NCBI GenBank assembly: GCA_020631735.1
Contig: CM036158.1
Span: 80,033,447-80,097,446, forward strand
From: Saccharum officinarum
Lineage: Eukaryota; Streptophyta; Magnoliopsida; Poales; Poaceae
Direction: 5' to 3'
DNA length: 64,000 nt
Shown here: positions 1 through 10,500 of the stretch, piece after piece
How positions within the stretch are numbered: position 1 is the stretch's first letter
Layout of the letters: the number at the start of each line of letters is the position of its first letter
The notes under the pieces: model-generated
Told to the model about the DNA's origin: nothing
What the model saw: only the letters and a program-made list of their open reading frames with translations
Database searches by the model: none
Translations under genes and position numbers: made by a program

Positions 1-186
1 TGGAGCTTGCCATTGTGGAGCTCGACACCGGCGCAGAGCTCGATGCCACGGAGTGCGCGGAGGTCGATAGTGTGGAGCTCGTCGGTGGCACGAACCTCGG
101 CGGTGGCCGCGGCATGTGGATGGAGCGCGGCCGCGATAGGAGGCACAAGTACGGGGCAAGGGGCGCACGCTTGGATGGGGGCAGCA

Positions 187-556
187 CCAGTGAGCGGCTC
201 GGCCAGAATCCGTCTTGGAACCTTGAGCCGCACAACATAGAGCGGCGCGAGCGATGCGGGCGAGTAGATGAGGATGAGCCACAAGGTCCGGACGGGAAGT
301 CACGCGAGCGACGCGGGCGAGTGGATGAGGATGAGCCACGTCCGGACGGGAAGTCACGGGTTGCGCTCAGGCGGGGCCGGCGCCAGTGAGCGGCTCAGGC
401 AGAATCCGTCCTGGAACCGCGAGCCGCACAACATAGAGCGGTGCGAGTGATGCGGGCGAGTGGATAAGGATGAGCCACAAGGTTCGGACGAGAAGTCACG
501 TGAGCGATGTGGGCGAGTGGATGAGGATGAGCTACGTCCGGACGGGAAGTCACGGG
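187..556. repeat. GC-rich nested tandem repeat, about 196-bp unit
   Basis: Two head-to-tail copies of a unit of about 196 bp begin at 187 and 383, each starting CCAGTGAGCGGCTC. Inside each unit a roughly 55-bp segment containing GATGAGGATGAGC and GTCCGGACGGGAAGTCACG is itself duplicated, so the array is hierarchical. All frames are open because of composition, but no domain is recognisable and the reading frames differ between units. The array may continue to the left of the window. I see it as a minisatellite or a transposon-internal repeat rather than a gene. Confidence 0.7.
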
Positions 557-1095
557 TTGGACGCCCGAGCTATATCACTATCGAAAAGACACATAGTTGT
601 GTCTCTTTGTGTTATAAAACCATATTTCTGCGATAATACTATAATCTTTTAAAACTGTGTCATCTAAACAGGTCCTAAATCATATGATCCCATTTACAAT
701 TCAGTTAGACTGGGACATATGGCAGAGGTACGTGATCGGTATAGCATCCGGCGTTCTCCTTTCGTCCTAATAATAAGCATATTTAACAAAAAAAAGGTCA
801 TAGAGAATACTTTAGATTTTAATATTAATTTCTATAACTACTAGTATACATTATCACTCACTAAATAATTATTATCATCTCAGAAACACTTTTAATACAA
901 ATCCGTCGATATAAAATATATCCTAAAGATCTGTTTGGAAGCCCAATATTTGACCTAAAACCATCGTAAATTATAGGTCCTAGTTTTTTCCGAACCAGAA
1001 TGAAATTTACTGTTTGGTCAAAAACCGTTGAAAAAAAGTGTTGCCTCTTTCGGTATGGGAAATAATACGACAAGTATCTAGCTTGGTCTCACAGA
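557..1095. other. AT-rich intergenic DNA, nothing recognised
   Basis: Mostly AT-rich sequence without a coding signal. TGTTTGGA-type ends near 930 and, inverted, near 1,717 could be termini of a low-copy TIR element enclosing the GC-rich island at 1,100-1,500. I could not find convincing target-site duplications. Confidence 0.3.
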
Positions 1096-1099
1096 TGAA

Positions 1100-1500
1100 T
1101 TGAACCTCCGCTGAAATCGCGCCGCCGCCCCCACCCGACACGGATGGTCCGCCGCGCGCATCGCGCACGGTGCAGGCCTGGCAGGCCGTAGGAGCCCTCG
1201 ACCACGAGCGCCTCATCAGCGTCCGACGAGGATGCGGCGACGACGTGCGCCAGCGTCCTGCCGTAGGAGGCGCAGAGGCCGCCGATGTGGCGACGGACGG
1301 AGAGGAGAGACGGCCTGCTGCCGACATCGGCATCGGCGCCAGCGGCCTGCTGCCGGAGGGCGTCAAAGGCCGGCTTCAGGGACTCGCGTTCGTCTTGAGC
1401 GGTCGTGGCCTGCTGGGATGATAAACAACGCGTTGAAGGAGATGGACGCCGCCGAGGCATCTGGGGAGCCGCGAAGGGCGGTTTGATGTTGCGCGCGGTG
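1100..1500. other. Unrecognised GC-rich island, possible captured gene fragment
   Basis: A sharply bounded GC-rich block with long open frames on both strands (for example 1,089-1,520 minus and 1,170-1,421 plus). No start context, splice pattern or domain supports one frame. It sits between AT-rich arms with TGTTTGGA-like inverted ends, the layout of a transposon that has picked up exon DNA. I do not recognise the encoded sequence. Confidence 0.3.
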
Positions 1501-2384
1501 GAGACGAGTGCGATGGTCACTTCAGGGAAGGAGCGGCGGATGAAGCATCTATGCTCATCCTGGTGATGACTCGGGTGTCAGCCGATTTAGCAGGCGGCGA
1601 GTGAATTTGTGATGTTGTGCTTCCAAACAATATTCCACAAAGCGAGATGTTATTTCTTGTGCACATCAGAATACAAGTGTAATCATTTTACAGGTGTATA
1701 TGTTTTAGTCACATCCAAACAAGGCCTAAATTTATTTATTGTTTAAATGTTTTTTTATCAAAACTTATAAAATTTCATTTTTCTTTGGTATTTTATTCCG
1801 GAATCGCACGTATATTATTCAGGAACCGAGCGCAGCTGCTCCCAGAAAATCGGCGCCGTAAAAGAAAGTTGACGCGGGAGCCATTCACCCCGCTGCATGT
1901 GCGGACTGCCGACTGATTTATAGTTGCCCTTGCCCTGCCCGCACGCTGCAGGGTATACTGTTAGCTGTGGCGTGGGAAGAAGAAGCAGAGAAGGCGAAGG
2001 AAGCGAGAACACGCGAGGACAGGTTTCAGTTTACAATTCTCTGATGAATCTCTGTCTCAATCTCCCTTATACTCGGGACCTCACATTACATGGTCCAGTC
2101 TCTCAATTCTCTGGGCCGGCTAGGCTTGGACACTCTCTTGGGCCGCGGCCTTGCTCGTTCGCCTGCTTCCTCTGTTGCCGGGAGATGAACAGGATCAGAT
2201 GCAGAGCTGCTCACAGTCCAACCTGCTTAATTAGTTTGCTCGAGCACCAATACGCAGGCGCGCACCCATGAAATCAAATTGATAAAACCATCAAACACAT
2301 GACATGATACTAGGTGCGTCGGCCAAATTATTTTTTATACTAGAAGTACAAAGTTACAAACATCTAGTCTAGCAGTACTAGTGA
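1501..2384. other. Intergenic, no gene seen
   Basis: No supported coding region. The right end is the 3' flank of the minus-strand gene at 2,472-2,930. Confidence 0.4.
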
Positions 2385-2390
2385 TTTATT
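2385..2390 (-). terminator. Polyadenylation signal AATAAA of the TPR-like gene
   Basis: A canonical AATAAA on the minus strand lies about 80 nt past the stop codon of the gene at 2,472-2,930. This supports the view that the short reading frame has its own 3' UTR and is not simply cut off. Confidence 0.55.
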
Positions 2391-2471
2391 GAGCTGGATC
2401 AGAAGCAAGAAACATGCAGCCACACGAAAAGCCGAAATGGTACAGTGACTACTGACTACCGCTAGCTAATA

Positions 2472-2930
2472 CTACATCGCCCATGTAGACAGCAGCAGCG
2501 GGTTCCCGGGATCCACCCGCAGCACGCGGCGGTAGTACTCGCCCATGTCGCAGCCGCTGCCCTGGCCTTGTCCGCCGCCGCCGCCGCGGCCTCCGCTGCC
2601 GCTGCTACCGTTCCTGCCGGCTCCGGCGCCGTCGAGGCCCGCTGGCGCCTTGCTGTCGTCGTCATGCTGGCGCTCTTCCTCGTCCGCCGCCTCGAGGATG
2701 GCGGGGATCGGGGCGTGGCGGAGGAGGACGGCGGATCTCGCGGAGTAGGCGAGCTCGGCGTCGGACCTGGCGCGGCGGAGCGGGAGGGCGCGCGGCGACT
2801 CGGCGGCCGAGAGCGGGGCCAGCTGTGGGGACGGCGGGAACCTGGCGGTGCGGGAGCGGCGGTGGGTGCGGGCGGCGGAGAGGGAGGCGGAGCGGGCCAG
2901 GCGGGCCGAGGTGGCTCCGGCGGCTTCCAT
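2472..2930 (-). CDS. Short protein with a single C-terminal TPR-like motif
   Basis: A 152-codon single-exon frame on the minus strand. The N-terminal half is Arg/Ser/Ala-rich and resembles the leader of plant TPR-like superfamily proteins. It continues through RARSDAEL, an acidic stretch (EAADEEERQHDDD) and a Gly-rich linker into DMGEYYRRVLRVDPGNPLLL near residues 127-146. That last motif is the first TPR-like helix pair of the family. Family members normally continue with several more TPR units; here the frame stops seven residues later. A TATA box about 110 bp upstream of the ATG and an AATAAA downstream frame it as a complete transcription unit. It is therefore either a naturally shortened paralogue or a gene whose 3' part was replaced. 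Splicing at the break cannot be excluded, but no strong donor is visible there. Molecular function is unknown. Confidence 0.6.
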   Translation of the reverse strand: MEAAGATSARLARSASLSAARTHRRSRTARFPPSPQLAPLSAAESPRALPLRRARSDAELAYSARSAVLLRHAPIPAILEAADEEERQHDDDSKAPAGLDGAGAGRNGSSGSGGRGGGGGQGQGSGCDMGEYYRRVLRVDPGNPLLLSTWAM

Positions 2931-3035
2931 TGCTTGGCAGAGATCAGGCAGGGCCTAGGTAGGCCTCGGGGCTCGGGCGGTGGCGGTGATGGATTGGCTT
3001 CTCTTCTCGATCCCTCCTCCTGTTTCGTTGTGTTG

Positions 3036-3043
3036 TTTTATAG
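3036..3043 (-). promoter_or_regulatory. TATA box (CTATAAAA) of the TPR-like gene
   Basis: CTATAAAA on the minus strand lies about 110 bp upstream of the ATG at 2,930. This gives an expected transcription start near 3,005-3,010 and a 5' UTR of about 75-80 nt. Confidence 0.55.
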
Positions 3044-3224
3044 CAAGACAAGAGGCGGAACGGAAGAGGAAGGCGATGGTAGAATGGAACGGAAGGCTTT
3101 GGCATGTGACGGCGAGATTGACGGCGTCTGCGACTGGGGTCATGTGCACGGCGAGGCGACCGACCAGCACTCCAGCAGGCTAGCGTAGGGAGGGAGGGGA
3201 GGACTGAGGAGGGGCACGTGAAAC

Positions 3225-3245
3225 GGGGGGGGGGGGGGGGGGGGG
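3225..3245. repeat. Poly(G) homopolymer, 21 nt
   Basis: An uninterrupted run of 21 G. It is a probable length-variable and error-prone site. Confidence 0.9.
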
Positions 3246-3708
3246 ACGTGTTGGGGCCACCGTGGAAGTCGCGCCCACTCAGGCACCGATCACGAGAGAG
3301 AAGGACTCGCCGGCCGTGCGTGCAATGCATCCAGATCCAGCATCTTGCATCTGCGGCTGCTGTTGGGCTGGGCTGCCGCTGGTTTCCCCAGTTCCTCTCC
3401 GGGCCGCGGTTTTGGTCTCGGATCATGCACACTAGCCAACAAAACTGCAGCCACTTGGTGAAAGCTGCTGGTACCACGCTTTGTGAAGATACACGAACGG
3501 GAACGGCCGGTTCTTTCCCCCGTCGCAATTCGCAAATGTAATGGCCAATGGGGTTCGCTGTACCACCTAGGGCCTAGGACTAGGAGTACACAAACGTACG
3601 TGCAGTTCAGGCGTGCAGCACTCGCGTAGGTAGATCCGTAGATGTATGTGCACGGCCGTTCTTGTAAATCCACATGTATATAGGTCACGCGCTCACGCGA
3701 AGATGAAC
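3246..3708. other. Intergenic, no gene seen
   Basis: Open frames exist on both strands but show no domain, no splice pattern and no start context. Confidence 0.4.
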
Positions 3709-3806
3709 GGCCTGTTCGCTGGGCTGCCATAGCTAAAAGTATCGTCCACTGATTTATTGTTAGATAAAAGTAACGTACCATACCGATAAATTTAAATAAA
3801 CAGGGC
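3709..3806. mobile_element. Short MITE with GGCCTGTTCGCT-type ends
   Basis: The left end GGCCTGTTCGCT and the right end AAATAAACAGGGCC are imperfect inverted repeats. The inner motif CTGATTTATTGTTAGATAAAA is close to CTGATTTGTTGTGAGAGAAAA in the element at 57,291-57,402 and to a relic near 5,290-5,340. It is non-coding and belongs to a small high-copy grass family. Confidence 0.45.
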
Positions 3807-4046
3807 CGAAGCCGGAGATGTGTTTAACTGTTGTAGAAGCGCGACACACGGAGCATTAATTGTGTGCCATGCATCGACAGAAAATCGTACGCTACGCTGT
3901 GCGTACGGTGCACACACAGTGCTGGTGCTGTCTACAGGTCGTATTTATTTTCTTTTCTTTCCTCTCGCAAAGAAACAAGAGCCCCAAATATGTGTGGACG
4001 GCCAAGAGCGCTTCCAATTGCGGCGCATGCACATCCAACCAGCTTA

Positions 4047-4287
4047 GGCCTGGTTTAGTTCGCGAATTTTTTTGAAAATAGTATTATAATATTTTTATTG
4101 TTATTTGATAATTAGTGTCTAATCATGGTCTAATTAGACTTAAAAGATTCGTCTCATAAATTTCATCTAAACTGTATAATTATTTTTATTTTTTATCTAT
4201 ATTTAATGCTTCATACATGCGTCCAAAAATTTGATGTGACAGAGAATCTTGAAAAATTTTGCAAAATTTTAGAAACTAAACAGACCC
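4047..4287. mobile_element. MITE, GGCCTGGTTTAGTT family
   Basis: The element begins GGCCTGGTTTAGTTCGCG just after TTA and ends in AAACTAAACAGACC, an imperfect inverted repeat of the start. Internally it has AGATTCGTCTCATAAATT and TTAATGCTTCATACATGCGTCC, the conserved core of this common panicoid family. The three-base target preference visible at the 61,932 copy suggests a Tourist-like (PIF/Harbinger) element, but that assignment is inferred. Confidence 0.6.
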
Positions 4288-4519
4288 CAAACCAGGCAAG
4301 AATCTATGGGTGGATCCACACCACATGGTGACGTCATGTGAACGGACCCTGTTCAGCGAACCCAGAATTCCGATCGTCGATGGAGACAACACACAACCCT
4401 GATTATTGATGCCTGCACTGCATATATACTATACTACTCTGTCGCTCGATATTAGTCGTTCAAAAAACGTGCACCTCTCGTAGACACATCTTCCGAGCAA
4501 CTCTTAAAAAGAGACGGAG

Positions 4520-4700
4520 GTGGTATGTGTGTGAGCAGCGAGCGGCGGCTGTTGGTGCCTAGCACATGGAGCCAAAGGCCCTGCTGGCCACCCGGGTTCG
4601 AACCCGATGATCACGGTATTTTCATACACAGTACATAGGAATGAGGAGAAAAGACTCCATGGTTAAAAAAACTATATGTGTGTATTTTGTGCATTATCTA
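4520..4700 (+). mobile_element. Possible tRNA-derived SINE fragment (B-box)
   Basis: GGGTTCGAACCCG at 4,593-4,606 contains a perfect pol III B-box (GGTTCGAACC). I cannot fold a cloverleaf around it, so it is not a tRNA gene. The A-box region (TGGTGCCTAGCAC) is weak, and no clear tail or target-site duplication was found. Confidence 0.3.
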
Positions 4701-5696
4701 TGGACTATTGTAGGCATAAACTGACAAAGCACTTGCTCTTCTTGGTGCCCATTGGCCAGCCATTTATCATCCACATAATCTACTCAACTGATCCACGTAC
4801 TATATGCGTAGTGCATATTTTTTTTTCAACAACAGTGTATAGACACACTCTCATGCTAAACCCGTCTATGAGTGTACGTGTACGCACATATATTCTGAAC
4901 CCTACGAGCGAAAGTTGGTGGCTTGGTGCTAAAAGCGAAAGATATGTTTGGCAGGGTTTGGATCAGCTTTGGCTTACTCGAAAAAGCAAGAACGGGTAAA
5001 AAAACATTTTTTAAACCTACTGGCGTCCAATTTATTTCGCAAAAGTGAAAAATGCAAAAGATTTTCTAAATTCTGATGTCGTTTTGTAGAGACCAGGTCT
5101 AAATGTAGAGTACTAATTTATTTATATAAAAAAATGTCACGAGTAATACCACTGGCCGTGGACCGGGTAAACCTCGGACTTTACCATACTGGACAAACTA
5201 GTCCATGACGTCCTCCTGCTTGTGGTTGGGCAGGTTGGCTGCTCCTGCCTGCGTCCTGCTGTCTGCCACAGTGCCGCTTTCGTATGGTTAAAAGTACTGT
5301 TTACTGGTTTATTGTGAGATAAAAACACGGCTGGTGTGTACATCTGTACGGAGCCTTTCTTTAGCACTAGAAATTTGCATGCGGGACACGTACGTACATG
5401 ACGTGGTTGTACTCTAGTCTATCTATCCCTCCGATCTGATCAGCCAGGGTAGTGTAGTAGGCGCCTTGGTGGAGTATTCCAATTTTCCAGGAGCATTTTC
5501 CAGCAGCTCCACCGGACCCTATCTCAGTGCTTCACTCTCACCTGCACGCTGCAGAAAAATGGCAATGGATACAAACTTTTGGGGCTTTCCCGAGTCAAAC
5601 TTGTACCCGTGAATATAAAATCTGTCCGTTAAAAAATCATGACTCGTCATTGATTTAACCTAGATCTGTACCGATTCAGGTCACGGGTACCCCGTG
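4701..5696. other. Intergenic; MITE relic only
   Basis: No gene is supported. A degenerate stretch at about 5,283-5,340 (GTACTGTTTACTGGTTTATT) matches the core of the GGCCTGTTCGCT-type MITE. Confidence 0.4.
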
Positions 5697-6160
5697 CAGT
5701 GGTGGACCCAGGATTTAAAATTAGGGTAGTCTTTGTCAAAAAATTTATATGCAGTACCATAAAATCCAACAAAAAATTTTGTAACAAAAAAATAAAAAAT
5801 ACTTTTATATAATTCAGCATACATACACAACTATAAGTTAACCAGAGGCAACTTTTGCCTCACATGCCTCAATTTTCTAGAAAATTACAGCAAATTTCAT
5901 TCGATTTTAGGCTATGGTTTTATTCACAACAAAGCCCTGACCTGTATTAATGAATCACACACTGATTTCACGTAAACACGGATACATAATCCCTAAGTCT
6001 ATTTTTACAGTGCAATGTCCAAACTAGATATTATTCTAAGGCTTAATATAATGGGATTTGGGAGAAGCACACTCACGAGGTGCTCCCGGTGGATTGGAGG
6101 CCGGTGTCTTGCGTGCCTGGGGAAGCGGTGCTGCTCGGTGCCGACGCTTTTGCATCGGCG

Positions 6161-6636
6161 TTAGGCTGTCCGCATCGTGTACCGTAAAATTTTTCTGGAG
6201 AAACGTATAGAGGATGGATGAGCTGCATCAGGTACACTACATGGAACGCTAAAGTGGAGGACGAGCGCTACGTGTGCTATATACGGCGCTTTGCTGATCG
6301 TCCGCTAAAAAACGAAACCGCAGAACGCACAGCGCAGGGGAGATTCCCGTGGCGGGCCCCACTGCTTTAATCAACAAAAAAAAATATTATAACTCGTAAA
6401 TCAAAGAACCAAATTAAATTCTGATTGTACCATTAAATTTGTTTCAATAAATACTTTAAAATAAGATGTCACATGAATATATTTAGATAAAGTGACAAGT
6501 GTGCTCCACAGTGGATAGATGATGATATAAAGGATGGATGGATACGGGAGAATTAAGTATAGAGAAGATAATCTTGATGACTAAGATGTATAAAGGATGA
6601 ATATAAAGGTCTATAAGTACGGATAGTCTTAGGCTG
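6161..6636. mobile_element. Nested insertion-like segment flanked by TTAGGCTG
   Basis: The 8-mer TTAGGCTG occurs at 6,161-6,168 and 6,629-6,636. The segment between has weakly inverted ends (GGCTGTCCGCA against GACTATCCGTA on the opposite strand). It is non-coding. This could be a MITE with target duplication or a chance repeat. Confidence 0.3.
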
Positions 6637-6764
6637 GGCGCCGGTCGGGGTCTAGCAGGTCACTCGCCCTGTCAGCTCTTATCGTTGGTGGCGGCAGCGC
6701 GGTGGAGTTTGCGAGTCGACAATCGACGGCTTGGCCGGTGTTCGGGGGCTGCTCGTGCTTGTGC

Positions 6765-6810
6765 ATGCTGGGGTCGGAGTTTTTTTTTTGAGAAAATGCT
6801 GGGGTCGGAG
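6765..6810 (-). mobile_element. Poly(A) micro-insertion with 15-bp target-site duplication
   Basis: A perfect 15-bp direct repeat ATGCTGGGGTCGGAG (6,765-6,779 and 6,796-6,810) brackets only 16 bases, ten T followed by GAGAAA. Read on the minus strand this is TTTCTC plus a poly(A) tail. It is the footprint of target-primed reverse transcription that aborted within the 3' end of a LINE or SINE. Confidence 0.7.
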
Positions 6811-7081
6811 CTAGGCGACAGAACGAGGCATGGGCGGCTCGGCAAGAGTATCGCTGGTCGATGGCTGCCCCAGTGGCTTGTTGTTTTATTTGTTGGGCCA
6901 GACTTCTTACAGGCTTCAAGTACCAAAAATATAGAGTAGTAAAGAGACTTTGGGCCAGATTCCAGGATAGTTCTGGCCCTACCTGGACTACCCTTTAGGT
7001 CCGCCACTAACCCCATGAATCGTCCATGCTATAACAGTAGACACACCATGTCACCACCAATCAGCCGATAGTACTACAGTA

Positions 7082-7340
7082 CTCCCTCTATTCTAAATTA
7101 CAAGGTATTCCAATAATCTTGGAGAGTCAAATCATCTTAAGTTTGACCAAAATTATAGAGAAAATTACAAAATATTATTACATTAAATAGGTATACTATG
7201 AAAATATAATTAATGAAAAATATAATGATACTTAATTGGTGTCATAAATATTATTATCTTATCATATAAATTTGGTCAAACTTGAGATCCTTTGATTCTC
7301 TAAGATTCTTGAAATATCTTATAATTTAGGATGGAGGAAG
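7082..7340. mobile_element. Stowaway-type MITE
   Basis: The element starts CTCCCTCTATTCTAAATTA and ends ATAATTTAGGATGGAGGAAG, a terminal inverted repeat of Stowaway type, with TA on both sides. The AT-rich interior is the same family as the copy at 49,946-50,204. It is non-coding; mobilisation by Tc1/mariner transposases is known for this class. Confidence 0.85.
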
Positions 7341-7507
7341 TACATATTTATGATTGTTATATACTTATATATGCATACTGCATAGTGCAATAAAAATAAC
7401 ATAAATGAGAATCACATTTTCACCAACCATACAACAGCCAACCATCATAGTTTATATATCCATGGCATACATAGGAGTATATCATATCAACCAGTTGGTG
7501 TCTCATG

Positions 7508-7549
7508 GCCTGTTTAGTTCGCGGAAAGTTTTTGGAAAAATGTTACATC
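7508..7549. mobile_element. Left fragment of the MITE split by the LARD insertion
   Basis: It begins GGCCTGTTTAGTTCGCGG and breaks off where the retrotransposon is inserted (target duplication GGATG at 7,550-7,554). The remainder continues at 49,465-49,756 and ends in the inverted repeat AACTAAACCAGGCC. The MITE is therefore the oldest layer of the nest. Confidence 0.8.
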
Positions 7550-7554
7550 GGATG

Positions 7555-10500
7555 TGTAACGGAACCGTCCAAATTATAAGAGCACAAGTACAAAAACAAT
7601 CACCGAAGTGATCAAATTCTCGCACTTGAGCCCATATAACTCTGGTAGTCCAATGAAATCACGAGGGATTTCAAACCAACCAACATACAAGCCAAGATCG
7701 TAGTGATTCAACATAACAAGTCACATGTTATAACCATTTCACAAGTAATTCAATATACATTGGAGTTCAACATAGTTATTATAACTTAAATTGAAAAGTA
7801 GCGGAAGCAAAGTAATTTGAAACTAACATTAATCTTATTTCAAATACATGTCGGTACCACGGTCGACTTCCAACAAAAACATTAGAGATGAGGTAACTCA
7901 GAAGGATCATGCCCATGATCACACTCCACCTCTACGGCAGGAGCCAACCAACTCTTGCAGTCGCCATGATACTTCACAACCTGCAACAAGTGGGGATAAA
8001 ACCCTGAGTATAAGAAGGTACTCAGCTAGACTTACCCGTCAGAAACCAGAAATAAAGTGACACCAAGGATCATGCAAGGCTGATATAAAGTGGGGCTAGC
8101 TTGACAACATTTTGCATAAAAGCTTAATATAGATGATCAATCATTAATGCTTAAGCATCAAGTTAATTATCATTAACCTATCATCTATATTAGAACCTGT
8201 ACTAGAGCACTCACTTTATTAGGAGCAAACAATATTAACCATAGCAGGTATAAATTGAGGCAACCTTTCCATCGTGATCCAATTAACCATGAGTTCAATT
8301 TAATTGAATCTACGTTGCCGCTGCTCAAGTCAAGTGCTCACTAACCAGGAGCGACGGCGATTCGAATCGAATTCCTATCTAGCTGGAGGGGTATTTCTAA
8401 CACTCACCGAGTCACGCCTGGCGAGGGCTCCTCAGGTCACCTTTGGTACAGTTCAGGAGCCGCGGGTGACACTCTGCTAGGTGATAGGGACTCTAACCCC
8501 CCCTTGGTCTCACGCCAATGTCCTCAAGCACATCCTTTCTCTCCTCCAAGAAGCAACCTACCATTCGATTCCTGGCCTGAACTGTATTACTCGGATTCGC
8601 GGTCGGAACGACTTATCCGGCCAACTAAGTGTTAGACTGCGTTCAACATGACTCAAGGACGTATAGCGAAACGATCCTTAAACGACTCAGACGGGGATAG
8701 ATTCACACCCAAGACCTCCATGTCTTGTCGCTTCACTATCATCATCCCGCCCGGTCTCATTTCATTTTATTAACACATGGTTCCTTTCCACGATAGCAAA
8801 TATAGCCAACCGTGCCATATATGAATATTCCTATATCTCGCAGGTGACAGGAAATCACCTGACTTCTACCGCTTAAAGCAGGGCTAAGCATCTACTCGAT
8901 CCTAATCTATGTAGGATTCAAGGATTCATATATCTGGACAAGGAATGATATAATGCAGCAAGGGTTTCCAACCAACTCCTACCACTTAATGCAATAATAC
9001 TTATAACATATATAGAATTAATTGCTTTGAAGGTAGGAGGCTTATAATGCTCCGGGGCTTGCCTGGGATCCGACTCAAGTTAGAGTTTGTCAGATGAAAC
9101 TCGCTTGGCGAGCATTCCCTCATTCTAGCACTTGTCCTATCTTTCCATCTCCGAGATAGATCCACCAACTCCATCTTTGGTTTGGCTCCACATCAGGTCC
9201 TTCACGTGCTTCAGCTAGCGTACCTAAATGAGGTGCAATAATACATGTGTATGAATGCATAGAAGTGAAATAAACAAAGTAATCAAACAAGCATACCAAA
9301 GTTCGCATAAACACCTAGAGCTATTTAACTTAATCCTCACTAAGGCATAACATAGAAGATTGTAAACACATCAATCAAGACACAAGTCTTATAAAATCCT
9401 AGGGTACCAAACCAAGTACCAACAAAGACATGTGTCACACTTCAATACACAAGCATGGCAAAGTTAATCAAAGCACTACAACTAAAATCTATCACTTTCT
9501 GGACATACATACAATAGCTCAGTAAATTAATCATAACTGGAGATCCCTAAATCCAAATTACTTGCAAGAAGACATTCTGTAAAGCTTATGAAATTCTATA
9601 CATTTCATTTAATATCATCACAGCATGATTCCAAAGTTTAACATGTCGAATTTACACAAATACAGAAACTGGTCTAACAAGACAGAGAGCAAGCAATTCT
9701 GTACCCCAACTTTAAACAGCTATAACTCCTAAACCACATGGCCAAATGCAACCAAATTTTAACAGCATCTAGATACATAAATTATCTACAACTTTTGTAT
9801 AAATAAGTTTCACAACAAAGCAAATTATCATAAAGAACTTTGCTAAGTTCCTAGATCTGTCCAGAAACCTAATTTGCAAGAAATAATTATTAACTTATGT
9901 TGCAAACATATAATTAGACAAAACCAACTTTACCAACATTTCACACATGACTAATGAACATCAGAAAAATTAGTGTCCATTTCTAAATAAATTCTTTTAA
10001 TGCCTTTTCTTAATTTATTTAAATCATTAGGTGGAATTATGAACATATATCAAAAGTGCACAATAAATTCTAAAAAAATTACAGGGGTCTACAAATGCTC
10101 CCAAAAGTCTACTGTCCAAATTTCAATGCATTTGGGCAAGTATCACAACCTCTATGAAAAAGACAAATAGCTATTGCAATAAATCATGTGAGAGCAAGTT
10201 AAACCTAAAACTCAATATTTTCTGTGAACACATGGCCATAGAATGAACTAACATGATAGAGAAACATCATACTAAGGTAATGGAACAACATTTTCTATTT
10301 TATCATTTATATATTATTTATAATCTATTTATCAAGCCTTAAACAATTTAAATCAATAACTAGATCATACAATAAGCAATGACCATGAAATTTATATCAC
10401 AGTACACCCATATCAGGACAAACCTACCATAAAAATTTCACATCATTTGGAGCATCACAACTCAAGATATAAAAATGACAAGCAAAATAATATAGATTTC

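Larger units (their letters stand above)
5697..7009. mobile_element. 1.3-kb non-coding TIR element, AGTGGyGGACC ends
   Basis: The left terminus CAGTGGTGGACCCAGG and the right terminus (minus strand TAGTGGCGGACCTAAAGG) form an imperfect inverted repeat. Similarity continues inward (GGGTAGTC on both). No transposase is visible. The element contains a nested insertion-like segment (about 6,161-6,636) and a poly(A) micro-insertion (6,765-6,810). The superfamily is uncertain; a hAT-like affiliation is possible from the CAGTGG start, but I could not define an 8-bp target-site duplication. Confidence 0.5.

Noticed and set aside
4591..4606. tRNA gene at the GGTTCGAACC B-box
   Set aside because: No acceptor stem, D-arm or anticodon arm can be formed around it. 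At most it is a SINE fragment.
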